This document shows, in pieces, positions 54,192 through 63,324 of a DNA stretch of 64,000 nucleotides. The stretch lies in NCBI GenBank assembly GCA_937138295.1, contig CAKZOX010000155.1, forward strand, positions 1 to 64,000. Direction: 5' to 3'. This DNA is from an uncultured Campylobacteraceae bacterium (GTDB lineage Bacteria; Campylobacterota; Campylobacteria; Campylobacterales; Arcobacteraceae). The notes beneath the pieces were generated by a model, which did not search any database, had not been told where the DNA came from, and saw only the letters and a list, made by a program, of their open reading frames with translations. Position 1 is the first letter of the stretch. Every line of letters starts with the position of its first letter. A program made the position numbers and the translations under genes.

Positions 54192-56363
54192 TTATGAAGT
54201 TAGACCTGATAATTCAATTCTATCTTTTTTAACTTTAAGTACTTTAATATCAATTTCTTGACCAACACTTAGTACATCTTCTACTTTGTTAACTCTTTTT
54301 GAAGAAATTTTAGAAATATGTAATAATCCTTCACCACCTTTAGGTAATGAAACAAAGGCACCAAAGTCAACAATTCTTTCAACTTTACCTTTTAATTCTT
54401 CTTCTACTGTATAAAGTTTTTCAAAATTTACTTCTTTTGATTCTCTATTTGAATTATTAGAAATTGATTTAATATGCTCACAAGCATCTAAAACTTTTTG
54501 TTTATCTTTACCACTAACTTTTACATTTCCTGAATCTCTATCTAAGTCAATAGAAACAGAGAATTTTTCAATAATTTCTTTAATAGTTGAACCAGCTTTA
54601 CCAATTACTGCTAATACCCTTGAAGGATCAATACTAAACTGCTCAATTAATGGTAATGCATCACTTGGAACTATATCAGTTGCTGCTTCTTCCATTAATC
54701 CTAAGATATGAGTTCTACCCTCTTTTGCTTGCTGTAAAGCTTCTTTTAATACAGATAACTCGATTCCACCAAGTTTAATATCCATTTGCATTGCAGTAAT
54801 ACCATCTTTAGTACCAGCTACTTTAAAATCCATATCACCATCATGGTCTTCTAATCCCATAATATCAGTTAAAATACAGTGTTTACCATCTTCAACAACC
54901 ATACCCATTGCAACTCCAGCAACTAAACCTGAAACAGGAACACCTGCTGCTTTTAAAGCTAATGAACCACCACAAACTGTAGCCATAGATGAAGATCCAT
55001 TTGACTCTAAGATTTCTGAAACTAATCTAACCGTATCATTATAATCGTTATCAATAGTAGCTTCTAATGCTTTTTTAGCAAGATTTCCATGTCCTAATTC
55101 TCTTCTTCCTACACCAAACATAGGTTTAGCTTCACCTACAGAAAAACCTGGAAAGTTATAATGAACCATAAAGTTTTCCATTGAAGTTCCTCTATCTGTT
55201 AAAACTTCATACATTTGACCATCTTTAGCACCTGCTAGAGTACCCACAACTAAAGCTTGAGTTTCACCTCTTGTAAATAAACAAGATGAATGTGCTGATG
55301 GTAAAATATTAGTTTCAATAGAAATTGGTCTAACATCTTTTAAACCTCTTCCATCTGCTCTAACTGAATCATTAACAATCATAGCTCTAACTTGTTCTTT
55401 TTTGATAATACTTACAGCATCATAAATTGTAGAGAATTCAATTTCATATTCTGTACAATGGTCATCTTCAGCAATTACTTTAGCTAAATCTTTTAATTGA
55501 GTAGCTCTTTCACTTTTAGCTAAACTTTTTAATGCCTCTTTAATATCTTCAGAATATTTTTCTCTTACATAAGTGATAACAGATTCATCAATTTCAAATT
55601 CAACTAATTCTATTTGAGCCATTTCTTTACAAGCAGATTCAAATCCATTTTCATAAGCTTCATTAGTTTGTTTTAAAGATTCTTGTGCAAAAGCGATCGC
55701 TTCAACTAAAGCTTCTTCATCAAATTCATTTGCATTGTGAACTTTTGTAAATGCTTCAATATCAACTTCAACCATATCTTCAGTTGCAATTGACTTCATT
55801 TCAATCATAAGAAGTTCTTCTTTAGATCCAGCAATAAATAAATCTAAAGTAGAATTCATCATTTGTTCAGTTGTTGGGTTAGTTACATACTCACCATCAA
55901 TTTTACCAACTCTAACACCACTTACAGATTTTTTAATTGGAAGATTTGAAGTAAATAATGCTGCATTTGCTGCATTTAAGGCTAAAACTTGTAAATCAAC
56001 ATCTTTATCAGCACTTAAAACCATCACAGTTACAGTTGTAGGATAAACATATCCTTTAGGAAATAAAGGTCTGATACTTCTATCAATAATTCTAGATGTT
56101 AAAGTTTCAAATTCACTTGGCTTTGCTTCTCTTTTAATAAAACCACCTGGTAATTTTGCTGCTGCATAAGTTTTTTCTACGTATTGAACAGTTAATGGAG
56201 TAAAGTCCTCAGAAACTGGATTATCAAATTCACTTACTACTGTTGCTAATATTACAGCATTACCCTGTTTTGCTAAAACAGAACCATTTGCTTGTTTTGC
56301 TACTTTATTAAATTCAAACGATTCAATTTTTTCATTTAATTCAAATTCACATGTTGTTGACAT
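54192..56363 (-). CDS. pnp: Polyribonucleotide nucleotidyltransferase (PNPase)
   Basis: PNPase degrades RNA from the 3' end using phosphate. The protein of about 723 residues has two RNase PH cores (first with KLPGGFIKREAKPSEFETLTSR, second with RGETQALVVGTLAG and NFPGFSVGEAKPMFGVGRRE), an internal helical domain, a KH domain (AVIGKAGSTIKEI) and an S1 domain at the end (GAFVSLPKGGEGLLHIS). I chose ATG 56363 (MSTTCEF), since it fits the first core domain; a longer frame from 56399 adds 12 residues that overlap the gene upstream. Confidence 0.95.
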   Translation of the reverse strand: MSTTCEFELNEKIESFEFNKVAKQANGSVLAKQGNAVILATVVSEFDNPVSEDFTPLTVQYVEKTYAAAKLPGGFIKREAKPSEFETLTSRIIDRSIRPLFPKGYVYPTTVTVMVLSADKDVDLQVLALNAANAALFTSNLPIKKSVSGVRVGKIDGEYVTNPTTEQMMNSTLDLFIAGSKEELLMIEMKSIATEDMVEVDIEAFTKVHNANEFDEEALVEAIAFAQESLKQTNEAYENGFESACKEMAQIELVEFEIDESVITYVREKYSEDIKEALKSLAKSERATQLKDLAKVIAEDDHCTEYEIEFSTIYDAVSIIKKEQVRAMIVNDSVRADGRGLKDVRPISIETNILPSAHSSCLFTRGETQALVVGTLAGAKDGQMYEVLTDRGTSMENFMVHYNFPGFSVGEAKPMFGVGRRELGHGNLAKKALEATIDNDYNDTVRLVSEILESNGSSSMATVCGGSLALKAAGVPVSGLVAGVAMGMVVEDGKHCILTDIMGLEDHDGDMDFKVAGTKDGITAMQMDIKLGGIELSVLKEALQQAKEGRTHILGLMEEAATDIVPSDALPLIEQFSIDPSRVLAVIGKAGSTIKEIIEKFSVSIDLDRDSGNVKVSGKDKQKVLDACEHIKSISNNSNRESKEVNFEKLYTVEEELKGKVERIVDFGAFVSLPKGGEGLLHISKISSKRVNKVEDVLSVGQEIDIKVLKVKKDRIELSGLTS

Positions 56364-56370
56364 ATTTGTT

Positions 56371-57030
56371 TTATCCTTTTTTAATTTCAATATCTTCAAT
56401 TTTTACTTCCTCTAATATATCATAATAAAAATTAATAGCTATAAAGTGGTCTATTTTTTTAACATAATATAAATCATCTGCAATAGATTCTATTGCAGGA
56501 ATTGAAGTAGATGGAAGAATAGGCGTTGCAACTGTAACTGACTTTGCTTTTAAGTTTACAGCTGTTTTAATACAAGCCATCATAGTTAATCCAGTATTTA
56601 TACCCTCATCAACTATTAATACATTTTTATCTTTTAAATCAATAATATTTTGACCATCCCTTAAAAGATGCATATTTTCTAAAATATCATTTTCATAAAC
56701 TTCTTTTGATTCAGCATAAATATAATCCAAATCAATTTCAAAAGCTTTTACAAGTTCTTCATGAATAACTACTTCTTCATGCTCTGTTACAATTGCAATT
56801 TCACATTCATCATTCAAAGGAGCATTGATAACTCCAGTTAATAAAATATCTAAAGGTGCGTTTAATGTATCAGCAATAATTTTTGCAATATGATATCCAC
56901 CTAAAGAACTAGAAATAATAATCCACTCTTCAAGCTTCATTCTTCTAATAGGAAGAATATCTAAAAGTCTGTAAGCAGCTACTTCTCTGTTTTTAAAAAA
57001 TATATTACTTTTTGATGGTTCTTCAGTCAT
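56371..57030 (-). CDS. Phosphoribosyltransferase-fold protein
   Basis: The 219-residue protein has the type I PRTase pattern with a PRPP loop-like VLIVDEGINTGLTM near residue 140, instead of the usual VDDxxxTG. The N-terminal half has SSLGGYHIAKIIA, the region that normally holds the pyrophosphate loop. It resembles the putative phosphoribosyltransferases that are not purine salvage enzymes. The substrate is unknown. It lies between lptD and pnp with short gaps. Confidence 0.75.
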   Translation of the reverse strand: MTEEPSKSNIFFKNREVAAYRLLDILPIRRMKLEEWIIISSSLGGYHIAKIIADTLNAPLDILLTGVINAPLNDECEIAIVTEHEEVVIHEELVKAFEIDLDYIYAESKEVYENDILENMHLLRDGQNIIDLKDKNVLIVDEGINTGLTMMACIKTAVNLKAKSVTVATPILPSTSIPAIESIADDLYYVKKIDHFIAINFYYDILEEVKIEDIEIKKG

Positions 57031-57041
57031 TTATAATCCTA

Positions 57042-59156
57042 TTATTGAGAAACATATTTTTGTTTAACACCACCAAGTGGTTTTAATTGAAGTTGGAAAT
57101 ATATTATATTTTGTTCAATTGCATCTGTTGTATTTGTTGATGTAGTTGTAGGGATGTACTCTTTTTCTAACTTAACATCAAAACTCCAACAATTTTCATT
57201 TATTACAAAATTAATACCCTCTTTACTTTTCATATCTTCTTTTAAATTATAATTTGTGTAATAACCAAGTTTATATTTTTTGTTAAATTTATAAGCAATA
57301 GATGCTTTATATGATTCTAAATCTTCTTTACCTGAATTTTCAGTATCTTTTGAATTATAGTAATTAAAATTCATTTCAAAATCATTTATTGTGTAGTTTA
57401 CAGTTAAGCTATTTTCTATAAATTTATCATCTTGGAAATTGTAAGTCACTTTATCAGATATAAAACCATTTTCAAAATTAATTTTTGTATAGTTTACTAA
57501 ATTATCAAATGTAGCTTCATCTAAGCTATTATAGATAATTGATTGAGATAATGAGTGATTTACAATTTCTTTTAAATCATCTCTATCAAATAAAGATTGA
57601 TTTAATTTTAAAGTAATATTTTTATCTGTTTGAGTCACAGGAAATGAAGATAGTTCATTTTCTAAAGCTGACCCATCTGTAGTAGTAACTTTATATAAAT
57701 CACCACTTTTATGGGTTAACTTTGGATAAAAATATGAAGCATCAAAAGATACTGTATGTAAATAGTTCTCATAGGGTTTAACTAAATTTGTTCCAATTCC
57801 AACTGTAGTTTCATTTTGAATTAAACCACCATCTTCAATATTTAAAGTACTATTATCATATACATACTTACTAAAAATTGTATTATTTCTAACAGTGAAA
57901 TATAGATAATCATCAAATATATTTTTAGAATAAGTTACAGGAATTGACATATCATAGATAGTTGCTTTAATTCCCTCATCTCTTTCATAGTTTTTGAACT
58001 GTAAATCATAACTATAAGTTAAGTTATCTAAAAAAGTTTCATTAACATATTTATGAACTTGTAATTGAGGTAACTCTTGTAATGTATCATCATTAGAAGA
58101 TTTACTTGTATCGATATAATATTTACCATATAAACCATAGTAGTAATTATTTGTATTGAAGAAATAGTTTAATTTTGACTCTATCTTTTGATCTGTTGAA
58201 ACAGTTTCTTCATCTCTTTCAAGGGTAATGTACTCTACATCATTTAAAGAGTTTATATCTAAATATAAACCATCTTGATAATCTCCAGATGAGAATAATT
58301 TTGTTCTAGTGTAGTTTAAATTCCAACCAAAATGCTTATCATTTTTTAAGTTGTTTTTATCTAAATAAGAACTTTTTTCTTTAAAAATACCCGTTTGAAA
58401 ATTTAAAAATGAGTAAGGTGAATCTGCATGTCTATAATAAACATAAATACCAGCACCTCTAGTTGTTCTTATTTGAGGAACAAATTCTAAATCATAGTTA
58501 TCTGCAGGGGCAAAATAAATTGGTTGAGAATAAAATAAACCTTCATTTTCAGAATATCCAACTGAAGGATAAAGTAAACCAGTTCTTCTAGTTGTATCAG
58601 TAGAAAAACCTAAATATGGTGTGTAAATTATAGGAATATCTTTGATATAAAGTCTAGTATTATAAGTATTTAACCACTTGTCTTCAGTGTTATAATCAGC
58701 ACTTGAAGACTTGATTGACCAAAATGGCTCTAAACAGTTACAAGATGAAATTGTAGTAGCATTTAAATCTACAATATTTTCTTTTTTGTTAGTAACATTT
58801 GCATTTAGCCAAATATTAGTACTTTTATCAAATAACACAGTGGGATTTTGATAGATATCATTTGTTTTGATATTTAATTTTGCATATTCAGATTGAGTTT
58901 GCAAAGTATTGTTTTTAACAATCATTACATTATCAAAAAGCTCTATTTCATTCTTTTCTTTATTGTATATGATTTTATCAGCAACTAAGTAATAATCACT
59001 TGAATAAGCGACAACCTCTCCTGTTGCTGTAATTATATTAGTTTTAGTATCAATATTATTAGCTAAAATTTGGAATTCTTGATTCTGCTCTTTTTTAGTA
59101 TTTGCATTTAATATTGTTGCAGCTAATAAAAGAGACGAGATAGTATATTTAAGCAT
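57042..59156 (-). CDS. lptD: LPS-assembly protein LptD
   Basis: LptD is the outer-membrane barrel that inserts LPS into the outer leaflet. The 704-residue protein has a signal peptide (about 1-19, ending NAN), an OstA/LptA-like domain at about 25-140 (EVVAYSSDYYLVADKIIY and similar), the short IPIIYTPYLGFSTDTTRRTGLLYPS segment that marks the start of the barrel, and a long beta-rich barrel with many Tyr and Asn. It has few cysteines (one pair CNC near 156), so the E. coli disulfide pattern does not apply. It overlaps the RDD gene by 8 bp. Confidence 0.92.
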   Translation of the reverse strand: MLKYTISSLLLAATILNANTKKEQNQEFQILANNIDTKTNIITATGEVVAYSSDYYLVADKIIYNKEKNEIELFDNVMIVKNNTLQTQSEYAKLNIKTNDIYQNPTVLFDKSTNIWLNANVTNKKENIVDLNATTISSCNCLEPFWSIKSSSADYNTEDKWLNTYNTRLYIKDIPIIYTPYLGFSTDTTRRTGLLYPSVGYSENEGLFYSQPIYFAPADNYDLEFVPQIRTTRGAGIYVYYRHADSPYSFLNFQTGIFKEKSSYLDKNNLKNDKHFGWNLNYTRTKLFSSGDYQDGLYLDINSLNDVEYITLERDEETVSTDQKIESKLNYFFNTNNYYYGLYGKYYIDTSKSSNDDTLQELPQLQVHKYVNETFLDNLTYSYDLQFKNYERDEGIKATIYDMSIPVTYSKNIFDDYLYFTVRNNTIFSKYVYDNSTLNIEDGGLIQNETTVGIGTNLVKPYENYLHTVSFDASYFYPKLTHKSGDLYKVTTTDGSALENELSSFPVTQTDKNITLKLNQSLFDRDDLKEIVNHSLSQSIIYNSLDEATFDNLVNYTKINFENGFISDKVTYNFQDDKFIENSLTVNYTINDFEMNFNYYNSKDTENSGKEDLESYKASIAYKFNKKYKLGYYTNYNLKEDMKSKEGINFVINENCWSFDVKLEKEYIPTTTSTNTTDAIEQNIIYFQLQLKPLGGVKQKYVSQ

Positions 59157-59583
59157 TAACTACCAACGTCTTTCCAGCAAAATCATGGAATGTTTTTCTA
59201 CCTTCGTTGAAAAACCCTATTGCAAATCCAATATAAAAGAACATTTCTGAAACAATTCTTCCAACTGATCTAAATAATGCAGATACAATTGAAACTCTAC
59301 CCCAGTTTTCACTATCAATAACTCTTATTTTCATAATCATTTTACCAACAGTTTGACCATAGTACCAGACAAAAACTGCTTGATAAGCAAATTTCAATAA
59401 TAATAAAGGCATTACTAATTCTACTTTCATTAAGTACATCATACTGTTAGTATCTGTACTAGCATTAGTTAATGCATCCCAAAATATCACTATAATTATA
59501 AAAGTTACAATTAAATCATCAATTACAAAAGCAAGTGCTCTTTTACTATGACTTGCTAATTGTAAATCATTATCATTTGACAT
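59149..59583 (-). CDS. RDD family membrane protein
   Basis: The 144-residue protein has the RDD pattern: an N-terminal HSKRALAFVIDDLIVTFIIIVIFW with the conserved Arg and Asp pair, a second membrane segment near 55-75, and GQTVGKMIMKIRVID, then a segment ending FHDFAGKTLVV. RDD proteins have varied or unknown roles in transport. It lies between purD and lptD, overlapping lptD by 8 bp. Confidence 0.85.
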   Translation of the reverse strand: MSNDNDLQLASHSKRALAFVIDDLIVTFIIIVIFWDALTNASTDTNSMMYLMKVELVMPLLLLKFAYQAVFVWYYGQTVGKMIMKIRVIDSENWGRVSIVSALFRSVGRIVSEMFFYIGFAIGFFNEGRKTFHDFAGKTLVVNA

Positions 59584-59587
59584 GAAA

Positions 59588-60853
59588 CTACCTTAATGCT
59601 TGGTATGCTATATCAGATCTACATTTTTTACCAGCAAAATGAACTTGTCCACAAAGTGCATAAGCTCTATCTCTTGCTTCTTTAATAGATTTACCAAAAC
59701 CTACACAAACTAAAACTCTTCCACCTGTTGCCATTAGTTTATCATCATCTAATGTAACACCTGCAAAAGAAATATGAGAATTAGCAGCTAAATCTTCATC
59801 GTTGATTTCATCAACAATAATTTCAGCAGGTGGTGTTGAAGAATATGGATAATCTTTAGACGCCATTACAACACCTACTCCAAATTCTTCTTTGATTTTT
59901 ATATCTAATTTATCAAGTTGTTTAGTTGCACCTTTATAGAAAAGTTCACTAACAGGAGTCTCTAATAATGGCATTAAAATTTCACACTCAGGATCACCAA
60001 ATCTTACATTATATTCTAAAATAATTGGTTCACCTTTTACAACCATAACACCGATAAATAACACACCTTCAAAAGGTGCACCTTCTTTTTTCATTCCTTC
60101 TAAAGTAGGCTTAATTACTCTATCTTCTACTTTTTGATAAATGTCATCATTTACTAAAGGAGTTGGAGCATATGCACCCATACCACCTGTGTTTGGTCCT
60201 GTATCTCCATCCCCTACTCTTTTGTGGTCTTGTGCTGCTGGTAATACTTTATAGTTATCACCATCACAAATAGCAAAAATTGACAATTCATAACCATCTA
60301 AAAACTCTTCAACTACAATAGAAGTTCCAGCATCACCAAATGAAGAACCACTTAACATATCAGATGCAGCTTGTTTTGCTTCATCTTTACTTTGAGCAAT
60401 AATTACACCTTTACCTGCACATAAACCATCTGCTTTAACTACAATAGGTTCACTCATAGTATCAATAAAACCATGAGCCTCTTTTTCATTTGTAGTTTCT
60501 ATAAACGCTGCTGTTGGTATATTGTATTTCTTTAAAATGTTTTTCATGTAAACTTTAGAACCTTCAAGTTGTGCAGCTGCTGCACTTGGTCCGAAAATTG
60601 TTAAACCATGTTCTTTAAAAATATCAACAACACCATCTACTAATGGAGCTTCAGGACCTACAATAGTCAAGTCAATAGAATTATCTTTAGCCCAAACAGC
60701 TAGTTCATTGTAATCTTTAATATTAATATTTGTACCTAATTTATTTGTAGCACCATTTCCAGGCATAAAAAATAGATCGTGAGCATTTTCTTTCGATATT
60801 GCTAAACCAATAGAGTACTCTCTACCACCACTTCCAAGTATTAATATATTCAC
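59588..60853 (-). CDS. purD: Phosphoribosylamine-glycine ligase PurD
   Basis: PurD makes glycinamide ribonucleotide in purine synthesis. I chose GTG 60853, with AAAGGAAT upstream, because it puts [15 protein letters not shown] at the N-terminus as in other PurD proteins; a frame from 60937 would add 28 residues and run into the upstream RNA gene. The protein has about 421 residues and shows [52 protein letters not shown] (ATP-grasp core) and [11 protein letters not shown]. Confidence 0.95.
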   Translation of the reverse strand: MNILILGSGGREYSIGLAISKENAHDLFFMPGNGATNKLGTNINIKDYNELAVWAKDNSIDLTIVGPEAPLVDGVVDIFKEHGLTIFGPSAAAAQLEGSKVYMKNILKKYNIPTAAFIETTNEKEAHGFIDTMSEPIVVKADGLCAGKGVIIAQSKDEAKQAASDMLSGSSFGDAGTSIVVEEFLDGYELSIFAICDGDNYKVLPAAQDHKRVGDGDTGPNTGGMGAYAPTPLVNDDIYQKVEDRVIKPTLEGMKKEGAPFEGVLFIGVMVVKGEPIILEYNVRFGDPECEILMPLLETPVSELFYKGATKQLDKLDIKIKEEFGVGVVMASKDYPYSSTPPAEIIVDEINDEDLAANSHISFAGVTLDDDKLMATGGRVLVCVGFGKSIKEARDRAYALCGQVHFAGKKCRSDIAYQALR

Positions 60854-60875
60854 TGTAATTCCTTTAAAATCATTA

Positions 60876-61074
60876 TAATAATATATCTCCAAATAGCCGT
60901 TAACCATCAAAATGGCCCTAAAAGCCAATAACATCATATAAGAGGAATATATTAGGAGCTAAAACGCGATGAAAAGCTGCACACAATGTTCACTACATTA
61001 CATGAAAAAATAAATTATCGGACCCTCAACAATGGAAATCCCGAACTATTCAGATAATATTCAAGATTTTATCT
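60876..61074 (-). ncRNA. ssrS: 6S-RNA-like structured RNA gene upstream of purD
   Basis: The 256-bp gap between hemD and purD is too long for a simple leader, and it folds into a rod on the minus strand. The distant ends pair: 61061-61053 with 60881-60888 (AATATTATCT/AGATATATT, one bulge), AATAG/CTATT next, CCATT/GATGG, GGTCC/GGGCC, CGATAA/TTATTG, and CATGTAA/TTATATG, leaving internal bulges and an apical part near the centre. That shape, the length of about 190 nt, its own promoter, and the place before purD fit 6S RNA, which binds RNA polymerase with the housekeeping sigma factor. From memory 6S RNA lies near purD in Helicobacter too. Pairing was found by eye. Confidence 0.6.
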
Positions 61075-61080
61075 AAATAA

Positions 61081-61109
61081 CCTATAATAAAAGATTAAAA
61101 AAGTGCCAA
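61081..61109 (-). promoter_or_regulatory. Promoter of the 6S-like RNA
   Basis: TTGGCA (61109-61104) and TATAGG (61086-61081) are 17 bp apart on the minus strand, giving a predicted start near 61074. The -35 box directly abuts the hemD stop. Confidence 0.5.
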
Positions 61110-61751
61110 TTATTGGATAGATTTAGCCAGTTTAATACAAGCTTCAATTGAAGTTTCTTCACTTACAAAATATTTTGTATTTTCATGAAACTCTTTAGCA
61201 GTAGTTTTTCCTATAGCAATTGCTATAAAACTTTTGTTCCATTTAAAGTTTTTTAAAAAACAATTGTAACTTGAAGGAGAAGTGAATATAAATATTGAAT
61301 TCTCTTTAAAATTATAATTCTCCATAGATTTTTTACAAACAGTTTCATAAACTACTTTCTCTTGAATATCAATATTATTATTTTTTAATATTTCAACTAG
61401 TTTTGAAACAGTTTTTTTAGCTCTTAGATATAGAACTCTTTTATCTTTTAAAAGAGGAATAAGTTCTTGGGCAAAATCATTACCATGTGACTTTAGACCT
61501 GTAAAAACTAAATTACTATTTAATTTTTCTAATTCATTTGCAGTTTTTTTTGCAATAGCATATGAAGGAATATTTTTCCAATCATTATTAAAACTATCTA
61601 CAGCATAAATAGCATTTTTAGATGTGAATATTAGTGCATCATATAGTGAAAAATCTATATTTTGATTAATATAAGATATATCAAAAACTTCAATATTTTC
61701 AATATCTTCATAAGATTTATTACTTAGAAGATATATTTTTTGCATTGTCAT
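61110..61751 (-). CDS. hemD: Uroporphyrinogen-III synthase
   Basis: HemD closes and flips hydroxymethylbilane to uroporphyrinogen III. The family is poorly conserved, but the 213-residue protein has its pattern: IYLLSNKSYEDIENIEVFDISY, then YDALIFTSKNAIYAVDSF, a middle KRVLYLRAKKTVSKLVEIL and the late SIFIFTSPSSYNCFLKNF with FIAIAIGKTTAKEF. It overlaps the end of the SulP gene by 32 bp; an ATG at 61745 is an alternative start. Confidence 0.85.
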   Translation of the reverse strand: MTMQKIYLLSNKSYEDIENIEVFDISYINQNIDFSLYDALIFTSKNAIYAVDSFNNDWKNIPSYAIAKKTANELEKLNSNLVFTGLKSHGNDFAQELIPLLKDKRVLYLRAKKTVSKLVEILKNNNIDIQEKVVYETVCKKSMENYNFKENSIFIFTSPSSYNCFLKNFKWNKSFIAIAIGKTTAKEFHENTKYFVSEETSIEACIKLAKSIQ

Positions 61752-63309
61752 AATTTTTTTCTTGAACTCTATTTACAGCATCATCTATGTTATTGTAAAT
61801 TTTTACATTTGGAAAGTTCACTTTATTTTGAATATTTTGTAATTTTCTTTTATGTCTATATTTCATAACTAAAATTACTTTTATATTTCTCTCGTGAAGT
61901 TTTTCAATAATCTCTTGAAGAGTTAAAAGTGCTGATAAATCTAAAAATGTAACCTTTTTACAATCAAAAATCACATATTTTCTAGTAGCTATATTATCTA
62001 GTTTTTCTTCAAGCATAGAAATTGTTCCAAAGAATAATGAACCATCAATTCTAATAACTTCAATATCTATGTTATCAATTTCAATATCAAATGTAGAACT
62101 CTTAGGTTTTGTTTTGATTCTAGTATTTTTAGATAACTGATATACAGCTAAAATTGAAGCGATTGTAATACCCGCACCAACAGCCATTATTAAATCAACA
62201 AATACAGTTAATAATAAAACTGTCATCATAATAACAAGTTCATTTTTATTGATTTTACCGATTATTTTAAAAAATCTATAGTCTAATATTTCTAATCCAA
62301 CTTTTACTAAAATACCAGCTAAAACAGGTAGAGGAATATGTTGTGCAAATGGAGCTAAAACTAATACAATAAGCAAAAGGGTAATTGAATGAACAATACC
62401 TGATATCATATTTGTTCCACCGCTATTTATGTTTATAACCGTTCTCATTGTAGCACCAGCACCAGGAATTGCCCCAAAGAATGAACAAACAGCATTACCA
62501 ATACCTTGACCATAAAGCTCTTTATTTGAGTTATGTTTTGTCTTTGTAATTGAATCAGCGACTAATGAAGTTAGAAGTGAATCAATTGAACCTAATAATG
62601 CTAATGTAATTGATAACATTATAATAGTATCAGCTTGCATTAAATCAAAAGAAAAAGGAAGATTAAAATCAGGAAATCCCATAGGAATTTCACCTATAGT
62701 TTTCACGTCATATTGTGCATAATATGAGAAAAGTGTAACCGCAACTAATGCAATTAAAGCACTAGGTACGATTTTTGAAACTTTTTTAGGTGTAAAAAAC
62801 ATTATTGCTAATGTAATTGAAGCAATAGTAAATGCCTGAATATTGGCCATAGAAATAGTTTCAGGTATTTTAGAAAGTGTAAATAATATTTTTCCATAGC
62901 TCTCAACACCTAAAAATGGGTTGATTTGAAGAATGATAATAATAATACCAACACCACTCATAAAACCTGAAATCACAGGATAAGGAATATACTTTATCCA
63001 TCTACCCAAGTTTACCATAGCAAATGATATTTGAATAAGACCTGCGAGAAATATTACGAACATTACTGAGTTAATATCGCCAGGAAAAGCTACAAATGCT
63101 GAAGCTGTTACTACAGTCATAGGACCTGTTGGACCAGATATTTGGGTTTTTGTACCTCCAAATACAGCTGCAAAAAAACCTAATATAATAGCACCATAAA
63201 GTCCTGCTATTGCTCCAGCACCACTTGCAACACCAAATGCAAGTGCTAGTGGTAAAGCAACAACAGCTGCAGTAATACCTGCAAAAATGTTGTTTTTAAT
63301 ATCACTCAT
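61720..63309 (-). CDS. SulP family anion transporter with STAS domain
   Basis: SulP proteins carry sulfate, bicarbonate or dicarboxylates. The protein has about 529 residues, with 10 or more hydrophobic segments in a 7+7 inverted fold: AGITAAVVALPLALAFGVASGAGA at the start and GTKTQISGPTGPMTVVTA in the early part. A cytoplasmic STAS domain follows (about 405-510, with YVIFDCKKVTFLDLSALLTL). ATG 63309 has AAGG eight bases upstream; a TTG one codon earlier is possible. The ion is not known. It overlaps hemD, and der is 15 bp upstream. Confidence 0.92.
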   Translation of the reverse strand: MSDIKNNIFAGITAAVVALPLALAFGVASGAGAIAGLYGAIILGFFAAVFGGTKTQISGPTGPMTVVTASAFVAFPGDINSVMFVIFLAGLIQISFAMVNLGRWIKYIPYPVISGFMSGVGIIIIILQINPFLGVESYGKILFTLSKIPETISMANIQAFTIASITLAIMFFTPKKVSKIVPSALIALVAVTLFSYYAQYDVKTIGEIPMGFPDFNLPFSFDLMQADTIIMLSITLALLGSIDSLLTSLVADSITKTKHNSNKELYGQGIGNAVCSFFGAIPGAGATMRTVININSGGTNMISGIVHSITLLLIVLVLAPFAQHIPLPVLAGILVKVGLEILDYRFFKIIGKINKNELVIMMTVLLLTVFVDLIMAVGAGITIASILAVYQLSKNTRIKTKPKSSTFDIEIDNIDIEVIRIDGSLFFGTISMLEEKLDNIATRKYVIFDCKKVTFLDLSALLTLQEIIEKLHERNIKVILVMKYRHKRKLQNIQNKVNFPNVKIYNNIDDAVNRVQEKNYDNAKNISSK

Positions 63310-63324
63310 CAAAAAGCCTTGAGT

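Noticed and set aside
61097-61109. Sigma-54 promoter before the 6S-like RNA (TTGGCAC)
   Set aside because: The -24 half TGGCAC is present but the GC of the -12 element is missing at the right distance. A sigma-70 type pair with 17-bp spacing fits better.
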